DNA from: Lactobacillus crispatus
Lineage (GTDB): Bacteria > Bacillota > Bacilli > Lactobacillales > Lactobacillaceae
NCBI RefSeq assembly: GCF_018987235.1
Contig: NZ_CP072197.1
Coordinates: 2,108,001 to 2,172,000 of the forward strand
Direction of reading: 5' to 3'
Length of the DNA stretch: 64,000 bases
In this document: positions 26,710 to 35,800 of the stretch, one piece after another
Layout of the letters: each line of letters opens with the position of its first letter
How positions within the stretch are numbered: position 1 is the stretch's first letter
Notes under the pieces: generated by a model
Told to the model about the DNA's origin: nothing
Database searches by the model: none
The model's input: the letters and a program-made list of their open reading frames with translations, nothing else
Program-made: the position numbers and the translations under genes

Positions 26710-27768
26710 CTATGCCCCTTTAGTAGCTCGTCTAAAGATAATCTGTGTATCTGAATCTACATATTTCAATAACGGTAAATCGTAATCCTTAACCTGGGCC
26801 AAAACATTTACTTTCTCATTGCATGGCAAATCGCGTTTAGTAATCTCGATTTCGCCTTCATAACGCGGATACAAATGATTATCAATCGTCACGCTGCCAG
26901 TTGGTCTAGCATAAATATTATCTTGCGGCTCTGTTGACAAAAACATCTTTTTTCTGCTTTCCTTTAAGCGAACTACGTCACGCGCCACATCTGGACGATT
27001 ATGCCAATCATTGCCAAACAATTCTGGTATATCAGTATCTAAATGCAGTGTAATTGCACCCTGTTTTTGATAATTAGTAATCGATTCAATTGCATCCCTC
27101 GTAAGTTGCGGATCTCCTACAAAAATGTGATCGCAATCATAATCTTTCAATTCTAAGATCGCAGCTAATGGGTTTTCATATCGCTGCTTCTCTAACGTTG
27201 GCAATCCTGCAAAAATTGGTCCACGCAATTTGCCATTTCCTGAAATAAAGGCTGCTGTTTTCAAACCATATTGCTTAAGCCACTCATTCTTCTTTTGCAT
27301 CCAGTGTGCATCAAGACCTGTTTCAGGACGTGGGTAGAAGTTATGTCCTGCTGTTAATTTTTCAAAATTTGCATTGCTATAACGCAGATCATCAATATTT
27401 TGTTGCGTAATAATGCTGGCATTTAGAACTATCGGCATTTCTTTGGACAACTTGGCAATAATATCAGTAGAAAATCCATGATCTACTCTAAGACCAGTTA
27501 GACTCAAACTTTTAATTTGCTCAACACTATTGACATTAATACCCAAATCTTGCAGATCATCTGCCGTGACATCTGCAATAATTTTCAAGTCTAGTTTTTG
27601 ACACCAATTAGTTAAGTCCGCCAGCCGATTTAAAATCGTCTCACTATCAGTATCAGGTACAGCTAGCTGAGTAAAAACGCAGGTAAATCCACTATTGCGC
27701 ATCGTCAGCAAATAATTGTAATTCTCGGACGTCAAATCGTGTCCTAGATAAACAGAAAATCCTAACAT
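26710..27768 (-). CDS. DUF871/MupG-family TIM-barrel protein
   Basis: This 352-residue protein belongs to the DUF871 family, which includes 6-phospho-N-acetylmuramidase MupG. It starts MLGFSVYLGHD, has barrel motifs such as ADVTADDLQDLGI, LRVDHGFS, NFYPRPETGLD, GNGKLRGPIFAGLPTLEKQR and HIFVGDPQLTRDAI, and ends with a small beta-rich domain. MupG hydrolyses MurNAc-6-phosphate-GlcNAc in wall recycling. No murein-PTS or murQ is adjacent here, so the substrate of this member is uncertain. Confidence 0.85.
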   Translation of the reverse strand: MLGFSVYLGHDLTSENYNYLLTMRNSGFTCVFTQLAVPDTDSETILNRLADLTNWCQKLDLKIIADVTADDLQDLGINVNSVEQIKSLSLTGLRVDHGFSTDIIAKLSKEMPIVLNASIITQQNIDDLRYSNANFEKLTAGHNFYPRPETGLDAHWMQKKNEWLKQYGLKTAAFISGNGKLRGPIFAGLPTLEKQRYENPLAAILELKDYDCDHIFVGDPQLTRDAIESITNYQKQGAITLHLDTDIPELFGNDWHNRPDVARDVVRLKESRKKMFLSTEPQDNIYARPTGSVTIDNHLYPRYEGEIEITKRDLPCNEKVNVLAQVKDYDLPLLKYVDSDTQIIFRRATKGA

Positions 27769-27899
27769 TCTTATTCCTCTAAAATTAATTAATTTCTTTT
27801 ATTATCTATAACTTAAACGCTTTCCTAAATATCTTACTACATTTTTTGCTTGCTTTTTTCTAAAAAATAATGTTAAATACATATAAACAAATTAAAAAG

Positions 27900-28167
27900 C
27901 GATGAAAAAGACGAGTAAATAATCTAATTCTTCCCAGTGAATTAGTGCTAGTGTGAAACTAATAGACCCTGGATTATTGAAAAACACTTTTAGCAGCTCA
28001 CCGAAACAACAATTCTTAGAGTAGGTTGAGACGTCTCCGGTACGTTACCACGCCGGTGGAGCATGATAGTGCTTCATGAGTCGGTCTATTAAAATATAGA
28101 CAATGTGGGTGGTACCGCGGAAAAAAGCCTTTCGTCCCTGTTTTTTTTAGGGAGCGAAGGGCTTTTT
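27900..28167 (+). promoter_or_regulatory. T-box riboswitch (tRNA-Asn) upstream of asnA
   Basis: The T-box sequence AATGTGGGTGGTACCGCGG is at 28102-28120. Stem I can be drawn: AAAAG (27906-27910) pairs with CTTTT (27987-27991), AATAATC (27918-27924) pairs with GATTATT, and the intervening loop carries the AGTA bulge on one side and AAC-A on the other. AAC (27983-27985) is the Asn specifier codon, matching asnA. A terminator with AAGCC...GGCTT arms and Ts follows at about 28125-28167. Uncharged tRNA-Asn should favour read-through. Confidence 0.95.
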
Positions 28168-28203
28168 CTTTGCTCTAAGTACATTAGAAAGAGGACTTAT
28201 ATT

Positions 28204-29217
28204 ATGACACTTATTTTACCTAAAGATTATCACCCAACATTAACTGTGCGCGACACTGAAGCTGCGATTGTATTTATTCGTGAAACCTTCCAAGATAAAT
28301 TGGCAGAAATTCTCGGTTTACAAAGAATGTCAGCTCCAATGTTTGTCGAAAAAAAGACCGGCTTAAACGACAACTTAAATGGTGTTGAGCGTCCTGTTGC
28401 CTTTGACATGAAGGCAATGCCTAAAGAAGATACTATCGAAGTAGTTCACTCATTGGCTAAATGGAAGAGATTGGCTTTAAAACGCTATGGTTTCGGAATG
28501 CATGAAGGACTTTACACCAACATGAACGCCATCCGCCGGGACGAAGATCTTGATAACTTCCACTCCATCTATGTTGACCAATGGGACTGGGAAAAGATTA
28601 TTAGTAAACAAGAACGCAACACCGACACACTTGAAGTTACTGTGATGAACATTTTTAAGGCAATTAAGGCAACTGAAAAGCTGGTTGCTGCACGCTACCC
28701 TGGCTCTACTTACCGCTTAGCTGATCACGTTTCATTTATTACTACTCAAGAATTAGAAGATCGCTGGCCTGATCTTTCTCCAGAAGAGCGTGAAGATAAG
28801 ATTGCTAAAGAAGAAAAAGCCGTCTTTATTATGAAAATTGGTGACAAGTTAAAGCGTAGTGGTGAACCACACGATGGCCGTGCACCAGACTACGATGATT
28901 GGCAATTAAACGGTGACTTAGTCTTCTGGTACGAACCTTTACAAAGTAAGCTCGAAATTTCTTCAATGGGTATCCGTGTTAGTGAGGAAAGCTTACGTGA
29001 ACAACTAAAGAAGGCACATTGCGAAGATCGCGAAAAATTACCATTCCACCAAATGCTTTTGAAGGGTGAATTACCTTATTCAATCGGCGGTGGGATCGGT
29101 CAATCACGCTTATGTATGTTGCTGTTAGGTAAGGCTCATATTGGTGAAGTACAAGCTTCTATTTGGCCAGAAGATATGGTTGAGGCTTGTGAAGCTGACG
29201 ATATTAAGTTGCTGTAA
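28204..29217 (+). CDS. asnA: Aspartate-ammonia ligase (asparagine synthetase A)
   Basis: AsnA makes asparagine from aspartate, ammonia and ATP. I start at 28204 ([20 protein letters not shown]), where AGAGGA lies upstream, because frame extension further left runs into the T-box terminator. The 337-residue protein resembles class II aminoacyl-tRNA synthetases and has [42 protein letters not shown] and the motif-3-like [28 protein letters not shown]. Regulation by the upstream tRNA-Asn T-box fits the product. Confidence 0.98.
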   Translation: MTLILPKDYHPTLTVRDTEAAIVFIRETFQDKLAEILGLQRMSAPMFVEKKTGLNDNLNGVERPVAFDMKAMPKEDTIEVVHSLAKWKRLALKRYGFGMHEGLYTNMNAIRRDEDLDNFHSIYVDQWDWEKIISKQERNTDTLEVTVMNIFKAIKATEKLVAARYPGSTYRLADHVSFITTQELEDRWPDLSPEEREDKIAKEEKAVFIMKIGDKLKRSGEPHDGRAPDYDDWQLNGDLVFWYEPLQSKLEISSMGIRVSEESLREQLKKAHCEDREKLPFHQMLLKGELPYSIGGGIGQSRLCMLLLGKAHIGEVQASIWPEDMVEACEADDIKLL

Positions 29218-29237
29218 TTTTAAGATTTTTTTACATA

Positions 29238-29274
29238 CCAAAAAAGATCCTGCAAAATGTAGGATCTTTTTTCT
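29238..29274. terminator. Bidirectional terminator between asnA and the permease
   Basis: AAAAAGATCCT (29241-29251) pairs with AGGATCTTTTT (29261-29271) with T tracts in both directions. Confidence 0.92.
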
Positions 29275-29281
29275 ATTGATT

Positions 29282-30673
29282 TTATTTCCGTTCTCTTCTA
29301 GAAATCCAAGCCATAATGAGTGGCAACAATACAAAGCCAAAGACCATCATCGCAATGGCATACCAGTTAACACCGATAACTTGCCCTGCTGCGTTTACTA
29401 CACCAAATTGTGCCTTCCAGTTATATTCAACTAACAAGAAGATCACAATCACAACAGATAAAATTGGCACAATAACATCAGTTATAACGCTCTTATTAGC
29501 CTTTAAGATACCTTCTTTTGCCTTACCACGGTAAAATTGAATAACTGCTAGAGGTACCACGATGAAACCTAAGAATCTAACCATCGCGCTCAAAGTAATC
29601 AAGTTGACCATATTGTATTCAAAGGCCATCGGAATCAAAATTGCCAAGCCAACAGAGATAAAGAAAGTTCTAATTGGGAAGTTATTCTTAGTTCTCTTAG
29701 TTAAAGCTTGTGACATCTGACCCTCTCGAGCCATAGCTTCCAGAATACGTGGAGCATTAAAGCTGGAAGCTACGTTGATCCCAAACATTGAAACCAAGGC
29801 ACCAACTAAGATCACATCACGTAAGATTTCATTATTAAAAATAGCCGCAATCGCTACAACTTGCTTAGTCGTCATTAAAGCGCGTGGATTAAGTACCATC
29901 GCTACCGCTACAACGCCGATATAGACAACCGCAATAATTAAGATTGCCAATGGAATTGCTCGTGGCAAGTTCTTTTCAGGGTTCTTCATATCTTCTGAAC
30001 CAGAAGCTACTGATTCAAAGCCGGTAAAGGCATAGAAGGCTGAAACAATTGCCATGACAAAGGTAGTTGTAGTTAAAGTTGGCACAATTTTTTGACCATT
30101 CTGAGTCAATTGATCTACTTGTCCTAGGTTGCTTGATGCACCAGTAGTAATTAACAAAACTACTCCAGCAATAATAATTAACACCAATGCAGCCAACTTA
30201 CCGATCGTGGCTAAATTCATTACATACTTAACTACTTTTTGACCAAACAAGTTGATCACGGTAATAATTGCCATCAAGATCAAAAAGCCAATTGTGACAT
30301 TTATTGCCTTATTGGGATTTCCGCCAAAAATTGAAATAGTTGACTTAATTACCCCAACAGCCATTACGCCCCAAGCTACACTGGCTGAGAAGTAACGCAG
30401 AACTCCCATATAAAAGCCAATTTTTTTACCAAAAGCGGCCTTGGAATAAGCATAGGCAGCACCAGATTTAGTGACATACTTTGAAGCTGCCGCAAACGAA
30501 ATGGCCAGAATCGCTGCAAAAATTGCCGCAATTAAATATACAACTAAGGCTTTACTACCAGCTTGTTGTACCACACTACCAGGTGTTAAAAAAATACCTG
30601 AACCAATAATGGCATTAATCGCTAACAGCACAATTGACCAAAAGCCTAATTTATCTCCTGTTTTTTCATTCAT
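29282..30673 (-). CDS. APC-family amino acid permease
   Basis: This 463-residue protein has twelve predicted helices. The first has the APC signature AINAIIGSGIFLTPG with the Gly-rich unwound substrate-binding loop, and helix 6 carries AFYAFTGFESVASGSEDMKNPEKNLPRA, typical of the family. It probably imports or exchanges an amino acid. It lies 12 bases after a PuuD-like amidase on the same strand, so the pair may handle a gamma-glutamyl compound or GABA-like amine, but the substrate is not readable from sequence. Confidence 0.93.
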   Translation of the reverse strand: MNEKTGDKLGFWSIVLLAINAIIGSGIFLTPGSVVQQAGSKALVVYLIAAIFAAILAISFAAASKYVTKSGAAYAYSKAAFGKKIGFYMGVLRYFSASVAWGVMAVGVIKSTISIFGGNPNKAINVTIGFLILMAIITVINLFGQKVVKYVMNLATIGKLAALVLIIIAGVVLLITTGASSNLGQVDQLTQNGQKIVPTLTTTTFVMAIVSAFYAFTGFESVASGSEDMKNPEKNLPRAIPLAILIIAVVYIGVVAVAMVLNPRALMTTKQVVAIAAIFNNEILRDVILVGALVSMFGINVASSFNAPRILEAMAREGQMSQALTKRTKNNFPIRTFFISVGLAILIPMAFEYNMVNLITLSAMVRFLGFIVVPLAVIQFYRGKAKEGILKANKSVITDVIVPILSVVIVIFLLVEYNWKAQFGVVNAAGQVIGVNWYAIAMMVFGFVLLPLIMAWISRRERK

Positions 30674-30685
30674 CTATTTGCTTCC

Positions 30686-31414
30686 TTACTTTGCATTATC
30701 AACAACAAACTTAAATAAGTTATTCATAAACGCTACATCGGAATTACGGTGCAACATTTCAGGGTGCCACTGCACGGCAATGACATTACCTTTTTTATTT
30801 TCAAGTCCTTCAACCACACCATCAGGAGCTGTTGCCACTGCTTTTAAATCTGGTGCAACGTCTTTAATTAATTGATGGTGGAAAGAATTAACGCGGAATT
30901 CAGTTTTACCCAAAATTTCAGCCAATTTACTATCAGCTTCCACTTCCATACTATGAGTAGGCAAAGTTGGCGTATGACCTTGCATGTGTTTCAAAGTAAG
31001 TTCTTTTCTGTATGAAAGATCTTGGTAAAGCGTACCGCCATGAGCCACATTAATAATTTGAGCACCACGACAAATGCCGAGTACCGGAATACCATTTTCT
31101 TCTGCTAACTTTAACAAGCGCATATCAAAATGATCGCGTTCAGGCCAAGTAGCACCAATCTTTTGCATTGGTTCTTCGCCATAAAAACGTGGATCAACAT
31201 CATGCCCACCAGATAAGATCAAGCCTTGAACATGATTAAGCTGTTCACGAATTACCTCATCATTTTCATTGAATGGAATAATGTAAGGTACACCGCCATT
31301 TTGAACTACTGAATCTACATAGTCTTCGTTCACATAACTACGATGATAACCAGGGAAAATTCCTCCATCGTCAATAATTACAGAACCTGAGATACCGATA
31401 ATTGGTTTTGTCAT
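30686..31414 (-). CDS. Class I glutamine amidotransferase-like hydrolase (PuuD/peptidase C26)
   Basis: This 242-residue protein is a gamma-glutamyl hydrolase of the C26 type. It has GLILSGGHDVDPRFYGEEP, the nucleophile elbow VLGICRGAQIINVAHGGTL (Cys near residue 112), NSFHHQ, and the catalytic His-Glu in AVQWHPEML. PuuD hydrolyses gamma-glutamyl-GABA, while other members act on folyl-polyglutamate or gamma-glutamyl peptides, so the substrate is open. It leads into the amino acid permease gene 12 bases downstream. Confidence 0.9.
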   Translation of the reverse strand: MTKPIIGISGSVIIDDGGIFPGYHRSYVNEDYVDSVVQNGGVPYIIPFNENDEVIREQLNHVQGLILSGGHDVDPRFYGEEPMQKIGATWPERDHFDMRLLKLAEENGIPVLGICRGAQIINVAHGGTLYQDLSYRKELTLKHMQGHTPTLPTHSMEVEADSKLAEILGKTEFRVNSFHHQLIKDVAPDLKAVATAPDGVVEGLENKKGNVIAVQWHPEMLHRNSDVAFMNNLFKFVVDNAK

Positions 31415-31527
31415 TTATGCTCCTCCTTTTGCTTACTTTTTGTATGTAATATTATAGAGAATTTCTTTGAAAAAGTACAATTAAAAAATTGCATTCTTGT
31501 CTATAATTTTTGCATATCTTTAAATAT

Positions 31528-31572
31528 AGTAAAAAACAGCAAGCCTTATTTTCTAGCTCACTGTTTTATGCT
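31528..31572 (-). terminator. Terminator after the SUKH immunity gene
   Basis: AAAACAG pairs with CTGTTTT on the minus strand, with an inner GAGC/GCT contact, followed by Ts. It closes the toxin-immunity pair. Confidence 0.65.
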
Positions 31573-31574
31573 AT

Positions 31575-32054
31575 TTATACCAAATTCCAAAAAGGATTTC
31601 CATTACATGCTAAATATGTTTCTAGCCACTTTTTAAAAGAGAAATCAAAATATTGTTCCTCTATTCCAGGATACGTCAGATAGGACTGGTTTTGATTGTA
31701 GCGATCTAAATTAATGCCCATTTCTCCCTCGTCTCTTAACCAAAGTATAGGTAGATAATTAGGTGTTTTAACTAACTGATTTAAGACATACTCAATAGTG
31801 TAAATTCTACACCTTGCTCCACCTAATTCGATACCCTGAAAAGAATCAATGAATAATTCTGCACCGTTAGCCTGTATCCAAAACTCTATCAAATCATTTG
31901 GGACAGATATGCCTGACAACCTATTTATTTCATTTTCAGCTACTGGCGGATTTAATTTAAATTTACAGTAATAGACGCCACCAAAACCAAATATTGGTAC
32001 GTCGACACTGCATTTTTTACTAATCAAGTTTATATTATCTATTATATTATCCAT
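31575..32054 (-). CDS. SUKH (SMI1/KNR4)-family immunity protein
   Basis: This 159-residue cytoplasmic protein has SUKH features: PPVAENEINRLSGISVPNDLIEFW, a Gly-rich NGAELFIDSFQGIEL and the C-terminal SFKKWLETYLA. SUKH proteins are the commonest immunity partners of polymorphic nuclease toxins. It starts 1 base after the stop of the HNH toxin gene, so the two are coupled. It appears intact while the toxin has a stop codon, consistent with an immunity gene kept against related strains. Confidence 0.82.
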   Translation of the reverse strand: MDNIIDNINLISKKCSVDVPIFGFGGVYYCKFKLNPPVAENEINRLSGISVPNDLIEFWIQANGAELFIDSFQGIELGGARCRIYTIEYVLNQLVKTPNYLPILWLRDEGEMGINLDRYNQNQSYLTYPGIEEQYFDFSFKKWLETYLACNGNPFWNLV

Positions 32055-32055
32055 T

Positions 32056-32961
32056 TTAATAATTAATAAACCATTTAGTTATAAGCTTATGTGCTTCAAT
32101 TGGTACTGGCATTAAGTTGTCAAAGTCATTATTTCCACCATAAATTCTAGGTCTTATATGATGAACTTGATTTTCAGCCCAATACTCTTTTGATTGATTG
32201 CCATAACGCTCACTAAACTCTTTTATATAGTAATATCTATCCATCGTAGTCCATACTGGTGAAGAAGGAAGTCTAGACCAAGTAGTATTGATTGGTGTTT
32301 CTGCATCTTTTTTAGAGACAGGATCAACATATTCAGGAAAATTTTGACCAATTTTATTTTGTAAATAAATAGAACTAAGTGAAATTGGATAAGTAGCGCT
32401 ATTTCCATTATAGCCTACCATTCCCCATGCTCCTCCAACAGCAAAAAATGTTGTAGCAGCTGGAAATACAGCAGACCCTAACAAACCAGTAGTAATATTT
32501 CCTTCTTTTACAATTGGACTAGCTGTATTTGTAGTAATTGGGCCGGACAATGATGGTTCACTATAGAATTGCAATTGAACTGAAATTGCAGCAGGAGCTG
32601 GACCAGTTATTGAATCAATATAAAAATTGATTTTAAATTGTCCATCTACATACTCTTGTGAAGTATGAAATTTAACAACTGTATCTGGAATCTCTGCAAA
32701 AAAAGTATATGCAGAGTAATGACTGCCTGTTGCATTAAAATTATTATGAATTTTTACAGTTCCATTTTTTTAAATAGGGACATCTTTTTTTACATTTTCA
32801 TTCTTTAACTTATCTTGAGCTAAAGAATGAAAATTTTGTTCATTAGCTATTTTAGCAACATTCTTATTTACATCATTTAGCGAGTCAGCCTTTGCATTTG
32901 TATTGATAGCTATAAAGCACACGATAGTGGCTAAAAAAGCAAATAACTTTCTGTATTTCAT
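32056..32961 (-). pseudogene. Secreted HNH-nuclease toxin with one in-frame stop
   Basis: One frame runs from a signal peptide (MKYRKLFAFLATIVCFIAIN, cleavage near NAKADS) through a beta-rich middle (about residues 65-135) and a Gly/Ala-rich stretch to a C-terminal HNH nuclease (QVHHIRPRIYGGNNDFDNL then PIEAHKLITKW). A single TAA after VKKDVPI (codon 64, at about 32770-32772) breaks it; upstream and downstream parts are in the same frame. Without it the protein would have 301 residues. No LXG, WXG or sortase motif is visible, so export would be by Sec. The SUKH gene follows directly. Confidence 0.8.
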
Positions 32962-33046
32962 GTTTCTTTCCTCATTATCTATAATTTTTTAACACAATTA
33001 TAAGGATCTTTCTATTATTCTACCATACAACTCTATCACATAAGCA

Positions 33047-33090
33047 AGTGCTCCCACACTGTAGCATCAGATGCTACTGGGATTTACACT
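33047..33090. repeat. Palindromic hairpin between the toxin and ATPase genes
   Basis: A perfect 17-nt palindrome GTAGCATCAGATGCTAC (33061-33077) is enclosed by CCCA/TGGG and AGTG/CACT arms. There is no T tract, so it is not an intrinsic terminator. It may be an operator or RNA structure. Confidence 0.5.
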
Positions 33091-33192
33091 CTAGATTGAT
33101 GTATACGAAGAACACAATTACAATCAGAATAACATGAAATACTACTATAGCGACAATTTAAAATATACAGTAAAATCTTTAAACTGTATTTC

Positions 33193-34293
33193 TTATTCTA
33201 ACCCTTGTTCAAAGCGATACTGCCGTAATACATATTCCTTGAAAAACGGTAAAGTAAAGGCCACTTCACCATAATTAGTAGATTTGATAACTTGATCATC
33301 TAACAAGCGTCTACGATAGTTAGCAACAAAATTGCTTGGACGGTTTAACCTTTCATGAATTTCTTTAATTGAAACACAATGTTTTGGGCTCTGAGCCATA
33401 GCTAAAACAAATTTTCGGTCTTGCTTTGACAAACTACTAAGTACTTTGGTATAAACATTTTGCTTTAGCACCAATAAGTACTCTGATTTAATACATTCTA
33501 AAGTGTTTTGATCTATTACCTTACTTTTTTTAGCAGCTTTCAAAACTAAATAACCTAGCAACTGAAAGGCATATGAATAGCCCATTGTCATCAACGCCAT
33601 TTTTTCAAGAATTTTTTTCGACACTTGATAACCTGATTCTTTAAAAACTTTACTATAGCTAGCTTCAACCTGTGAGAGATTCAATGCTGATAAAGCTATT
33701 CGCTTTCCACGTAGTAAGAATGAAGTTATATTTTCGTTTTTCAATTCAGAGATATTTTCAGAAAGACCAGCTATCATTAAGGCTATAGGATAACCCTGCC
33801 GATTTAATAATTGATAACATCTTGCAAAATCTTTCAACTCCTGACATAGTTTTACTTCGTCTAAGGTAATCAACACTTTAACGTCATTTTTTCTTACTTC
33901 ATCAAACATGTTCGTTAAAATATCTTGATATGTTAACTTACTAATGTCTGTAGAAAGCGATAATCCAAAATTAGAGAAATTTAGTCCTTCAATAGATTTA
34001 AATGATTTTTTTAGTTTTGAATCTGCATTCAGATATAAGCTATTAATAAAAGAAGGCAACAACTTCATCCCCATGGCCAAATTAACAACAATCCAATCTG
34101 GATATGCACTAATCTTTCTGTCCATTGCTGTCAAAAAGACAGTTTTGCCTATTCCACGCATTCCATAAACAATCGAAATTGTATATGAACTATTTAAATT
34201 CTCTATTCCTTGAGACACATCAGCAATTAGTTTTTTTCGCTGCAAATACACTGCTGGAATTCGGCCAAAGCTAGGATTAAACGGATTATCCAT
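33193..34293 (-). CDS. AAA-type P-loop ATPase with C-terminal winged helix
   Basis: This 366-residue protein starts MDNPFNPSFGRIPAVYLQRK and has Walker A GMRGIGKT (near residue 44) and Walker B VLITLDEVK. Those lie in an Orc/STAND-like ATPase domain, followed by a C-terminal winged-helix-like region (SIKEIHERLNRPSNFVANYR). The layout resembles archaeal-type and bacterial ATPases of unknown task, some of them in mobile or defence loci. There are no membrane segments. It lies upstream of the HNH toxin gene on the same strand, 231 bases away with a palindrome between, so a functional link is uncertain. Confidence 0.75.
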   Translation of the reverse strand: MDNPFNPSFGRIPAVYLQRKKLIADVSQGIENLNSSYTISIVYGMRGIGKTVFLTAMDRKISAYPDWIVVNLAMGMKLLPSFINSLYLNADSKLKKSFKSIEGLNFSNFGLSLSTDISKLTYQDILTNMFDEVRKNDVKVLITLDEVKLCQELKDFARCYQLLNRQGYPIALMIAGLSENISELKNENITSFLLRGKRIALSALNLSQVEASYSKVFKESGYQVSKKILEKMALMTMGYSYAFQLLGYLVLKAAKKSKVIDQNTLECIKSEYLLVLKQNVYTKVLSSLSKQDRKFVLAMAQSPKHCVSIKEIHERLNRPSNFVANYRRRLLDDQVIKSTNYGEVAFTLPFFKEYVLRQYRFEQGLE

Positions 34294-34354
34294 ATTTTGT
34301 CCCCAATCATTTTCTTATCAAAAAAGCAGCAGGCTTCTTACCTACTACTCAATT

Positions 34355-35734
34355 TTATTTATCTTTTTGATGCTTAACCACATAAATCAGTGCCGCAATA
34401 ATCAACACTGCTGCACCAACCGCTACTGAAATTTGCGTCTCCGGATTAATGAACATGAAGACAACAATTACTACCAGCATAATCAAAGCAAAGTAATTTG
34501 AATATGGATAAAGCGGCAATTTAAACGGGTGATTCTCCATCAAGTGTGGATTCTTTCGTCTAAAGCGTAACTCTGCTAGCAGGATCACAAACCAAGCTAC
34601 CATCCCTGGCAAAACAGACGAACTATAGACAATCACGAAGATATTAGCCAATGATTTATTCAAAAATTGGGCTAACACATTAAGCATAAAACCAACGAAA
34701 ATTCCACTGGTAATTCCAATGATCGCATGACTAGGCACGATTCTCTTAGATACGTGACCAAAAGTCTTAGGTGCTTCACCTTCGTGTGCCAATTTATACA
34801 ACATTCGACTTGATGAATAAATTCCTGAGTTTGCACCGGACAAAGCTGCAGTCAAAACTACAAAGTTAATTACTGAAGCTGCCGCGGTAATTCCCACCTT
34901 GGCAAAGGTCGTTACAAACGGTGAGCCAATGCTATCTAATTTATTCCATGGATAAATTGTGACAATCACAAAAATTGCCCCAACATAAAAGATCAAAATC
35001 CGCCACAATACTGACTTCACGCTTTTAACAATGGCCTTATGCGGATCAGATACTTCACCAGCTGAAATCCCAATTAGCTCAATTCCTTCATAAGAACCAA
35101 CAATAATGGCCATTGAGAAAAAGAAGCCCTTGAGACCACCAGTGAAGAAGCCGCCATGACTCCACAAGTTAGAAAAGCCTACTGGATGACCGCCATTACC
35201 AAAGCCAAATAGAATTACCGCAAAGCCAAGCAAAATCATTAAGATAATCGTTACAACCTTGATCATGGCAAACCAGAATTCCAAGGTTGCATAAGCTTTC
35301 GCACTAGCTAAGTTAGCCACCAGCAAAAATAAAATAATAATTACGCCGGCAGCCCAATCAGAGGTGCCTTTCCACCAAAAGCGCAAATACTCTGTTGTTG
35401 CCACCACCTCAGAAATTCCGACAACAATGTATTGAAACACGTTTGCCCATTCGGCTAAATAGCCGGCAATTGGATGCACATGCTCTGAAGCATAGTCTGC
35501 AAAAGAACCAGTACCTGGATCAACATAAAGCATCTCACCTAATGCCCGCATTACGATATACAAAATAACCCCAACAAAAATATAAGCTAGCAGTACTGAA
35601 GGACCGGTCCACTTAATGGTTGAGCTAGCCCCCATGAATAGTCCAACACCAATTGCTCCTCCAAGTGAGATCATTTCCATCTGTCCGGCTGTCATCGACC
35701 GCTTTAATTCAGGTGCTTTCTTCGCCATTTCCAA
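34355..35734 (-). CDS. APC-family amino acid permease (AAT/GABA-permease type)
   Basis: This 459-residue, twelve-helix permease begins ELKRSMTAGQMEMISLGGAI and has GVGLFMGASSTIKWTGPSV, FFFSMAIIVGSYEGIELIGI and PHKAIVKSVKSVLWRI, typical of AAT-type amino-acid:proton symporters. It lies 66 bases downstream of a second permease of the same family. The substrate is not determinable. Confidence 0.93.
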   Translation of the reverse strand: MEMAKKAPELKRSMTAGQMEMISLGGAIGVGLFMGASSTIKWTGPSVLLAYIFVGVILYIVMRALGEMLYVDPGTGSFADYASEHVHPIAGYLAEWANVFQYIVVGISEVVATTEYLRFWWKGTSDWAAGVIIILFLLVANLASAKAYATLEFWFAMIKVVTIILMILLGFAVILFGFGNGGHPVGFSNLWSHGGFFTGGLKGFFFSMAIIVGSYEGIELIGISAGEVSDPHKAIVKSVKSVLWRILIFYVGAIFVIVTIYPWNKLDSIGSPFVTTFAKVGITAAASVINFVVLTAALSGANSGIYSSSRMLYKLAHEGEAPKTFGHVSKRIVPSHAIIGITSGIFVGFMLNVLAQFLNKSLANIFVIVYSSSVLPGMVAWFVILLAELRFRRKNPHLMENHPFKLPLYPYSNYFALIMLVVIVVFMFINPETQISVAVGAAVLIIAALIYVVKHQKDK

Positions 35735-35754
35735 CTCCCTTTCTTTAGCATCTG

Positions 35755-35776
35755 TAAAAATTTCCTAGGAAATATA
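35755..35776 (-). terminator. Short hairpin between the two permease genes
   Basis: ATTTCCTAGGAAAT is followed by TTTT on the minus strand, a weak terminator or attenuator. Confidence 0.45.
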
Positions 35777-35800
35777 TCTATTCTCATTTATCTTTAATCA

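Noticed and set aside
28105..28203. N-terminal extension of AsnA from 28105
   Set aside because: It is the T-box and terminator sequence; the family starts at 28204.
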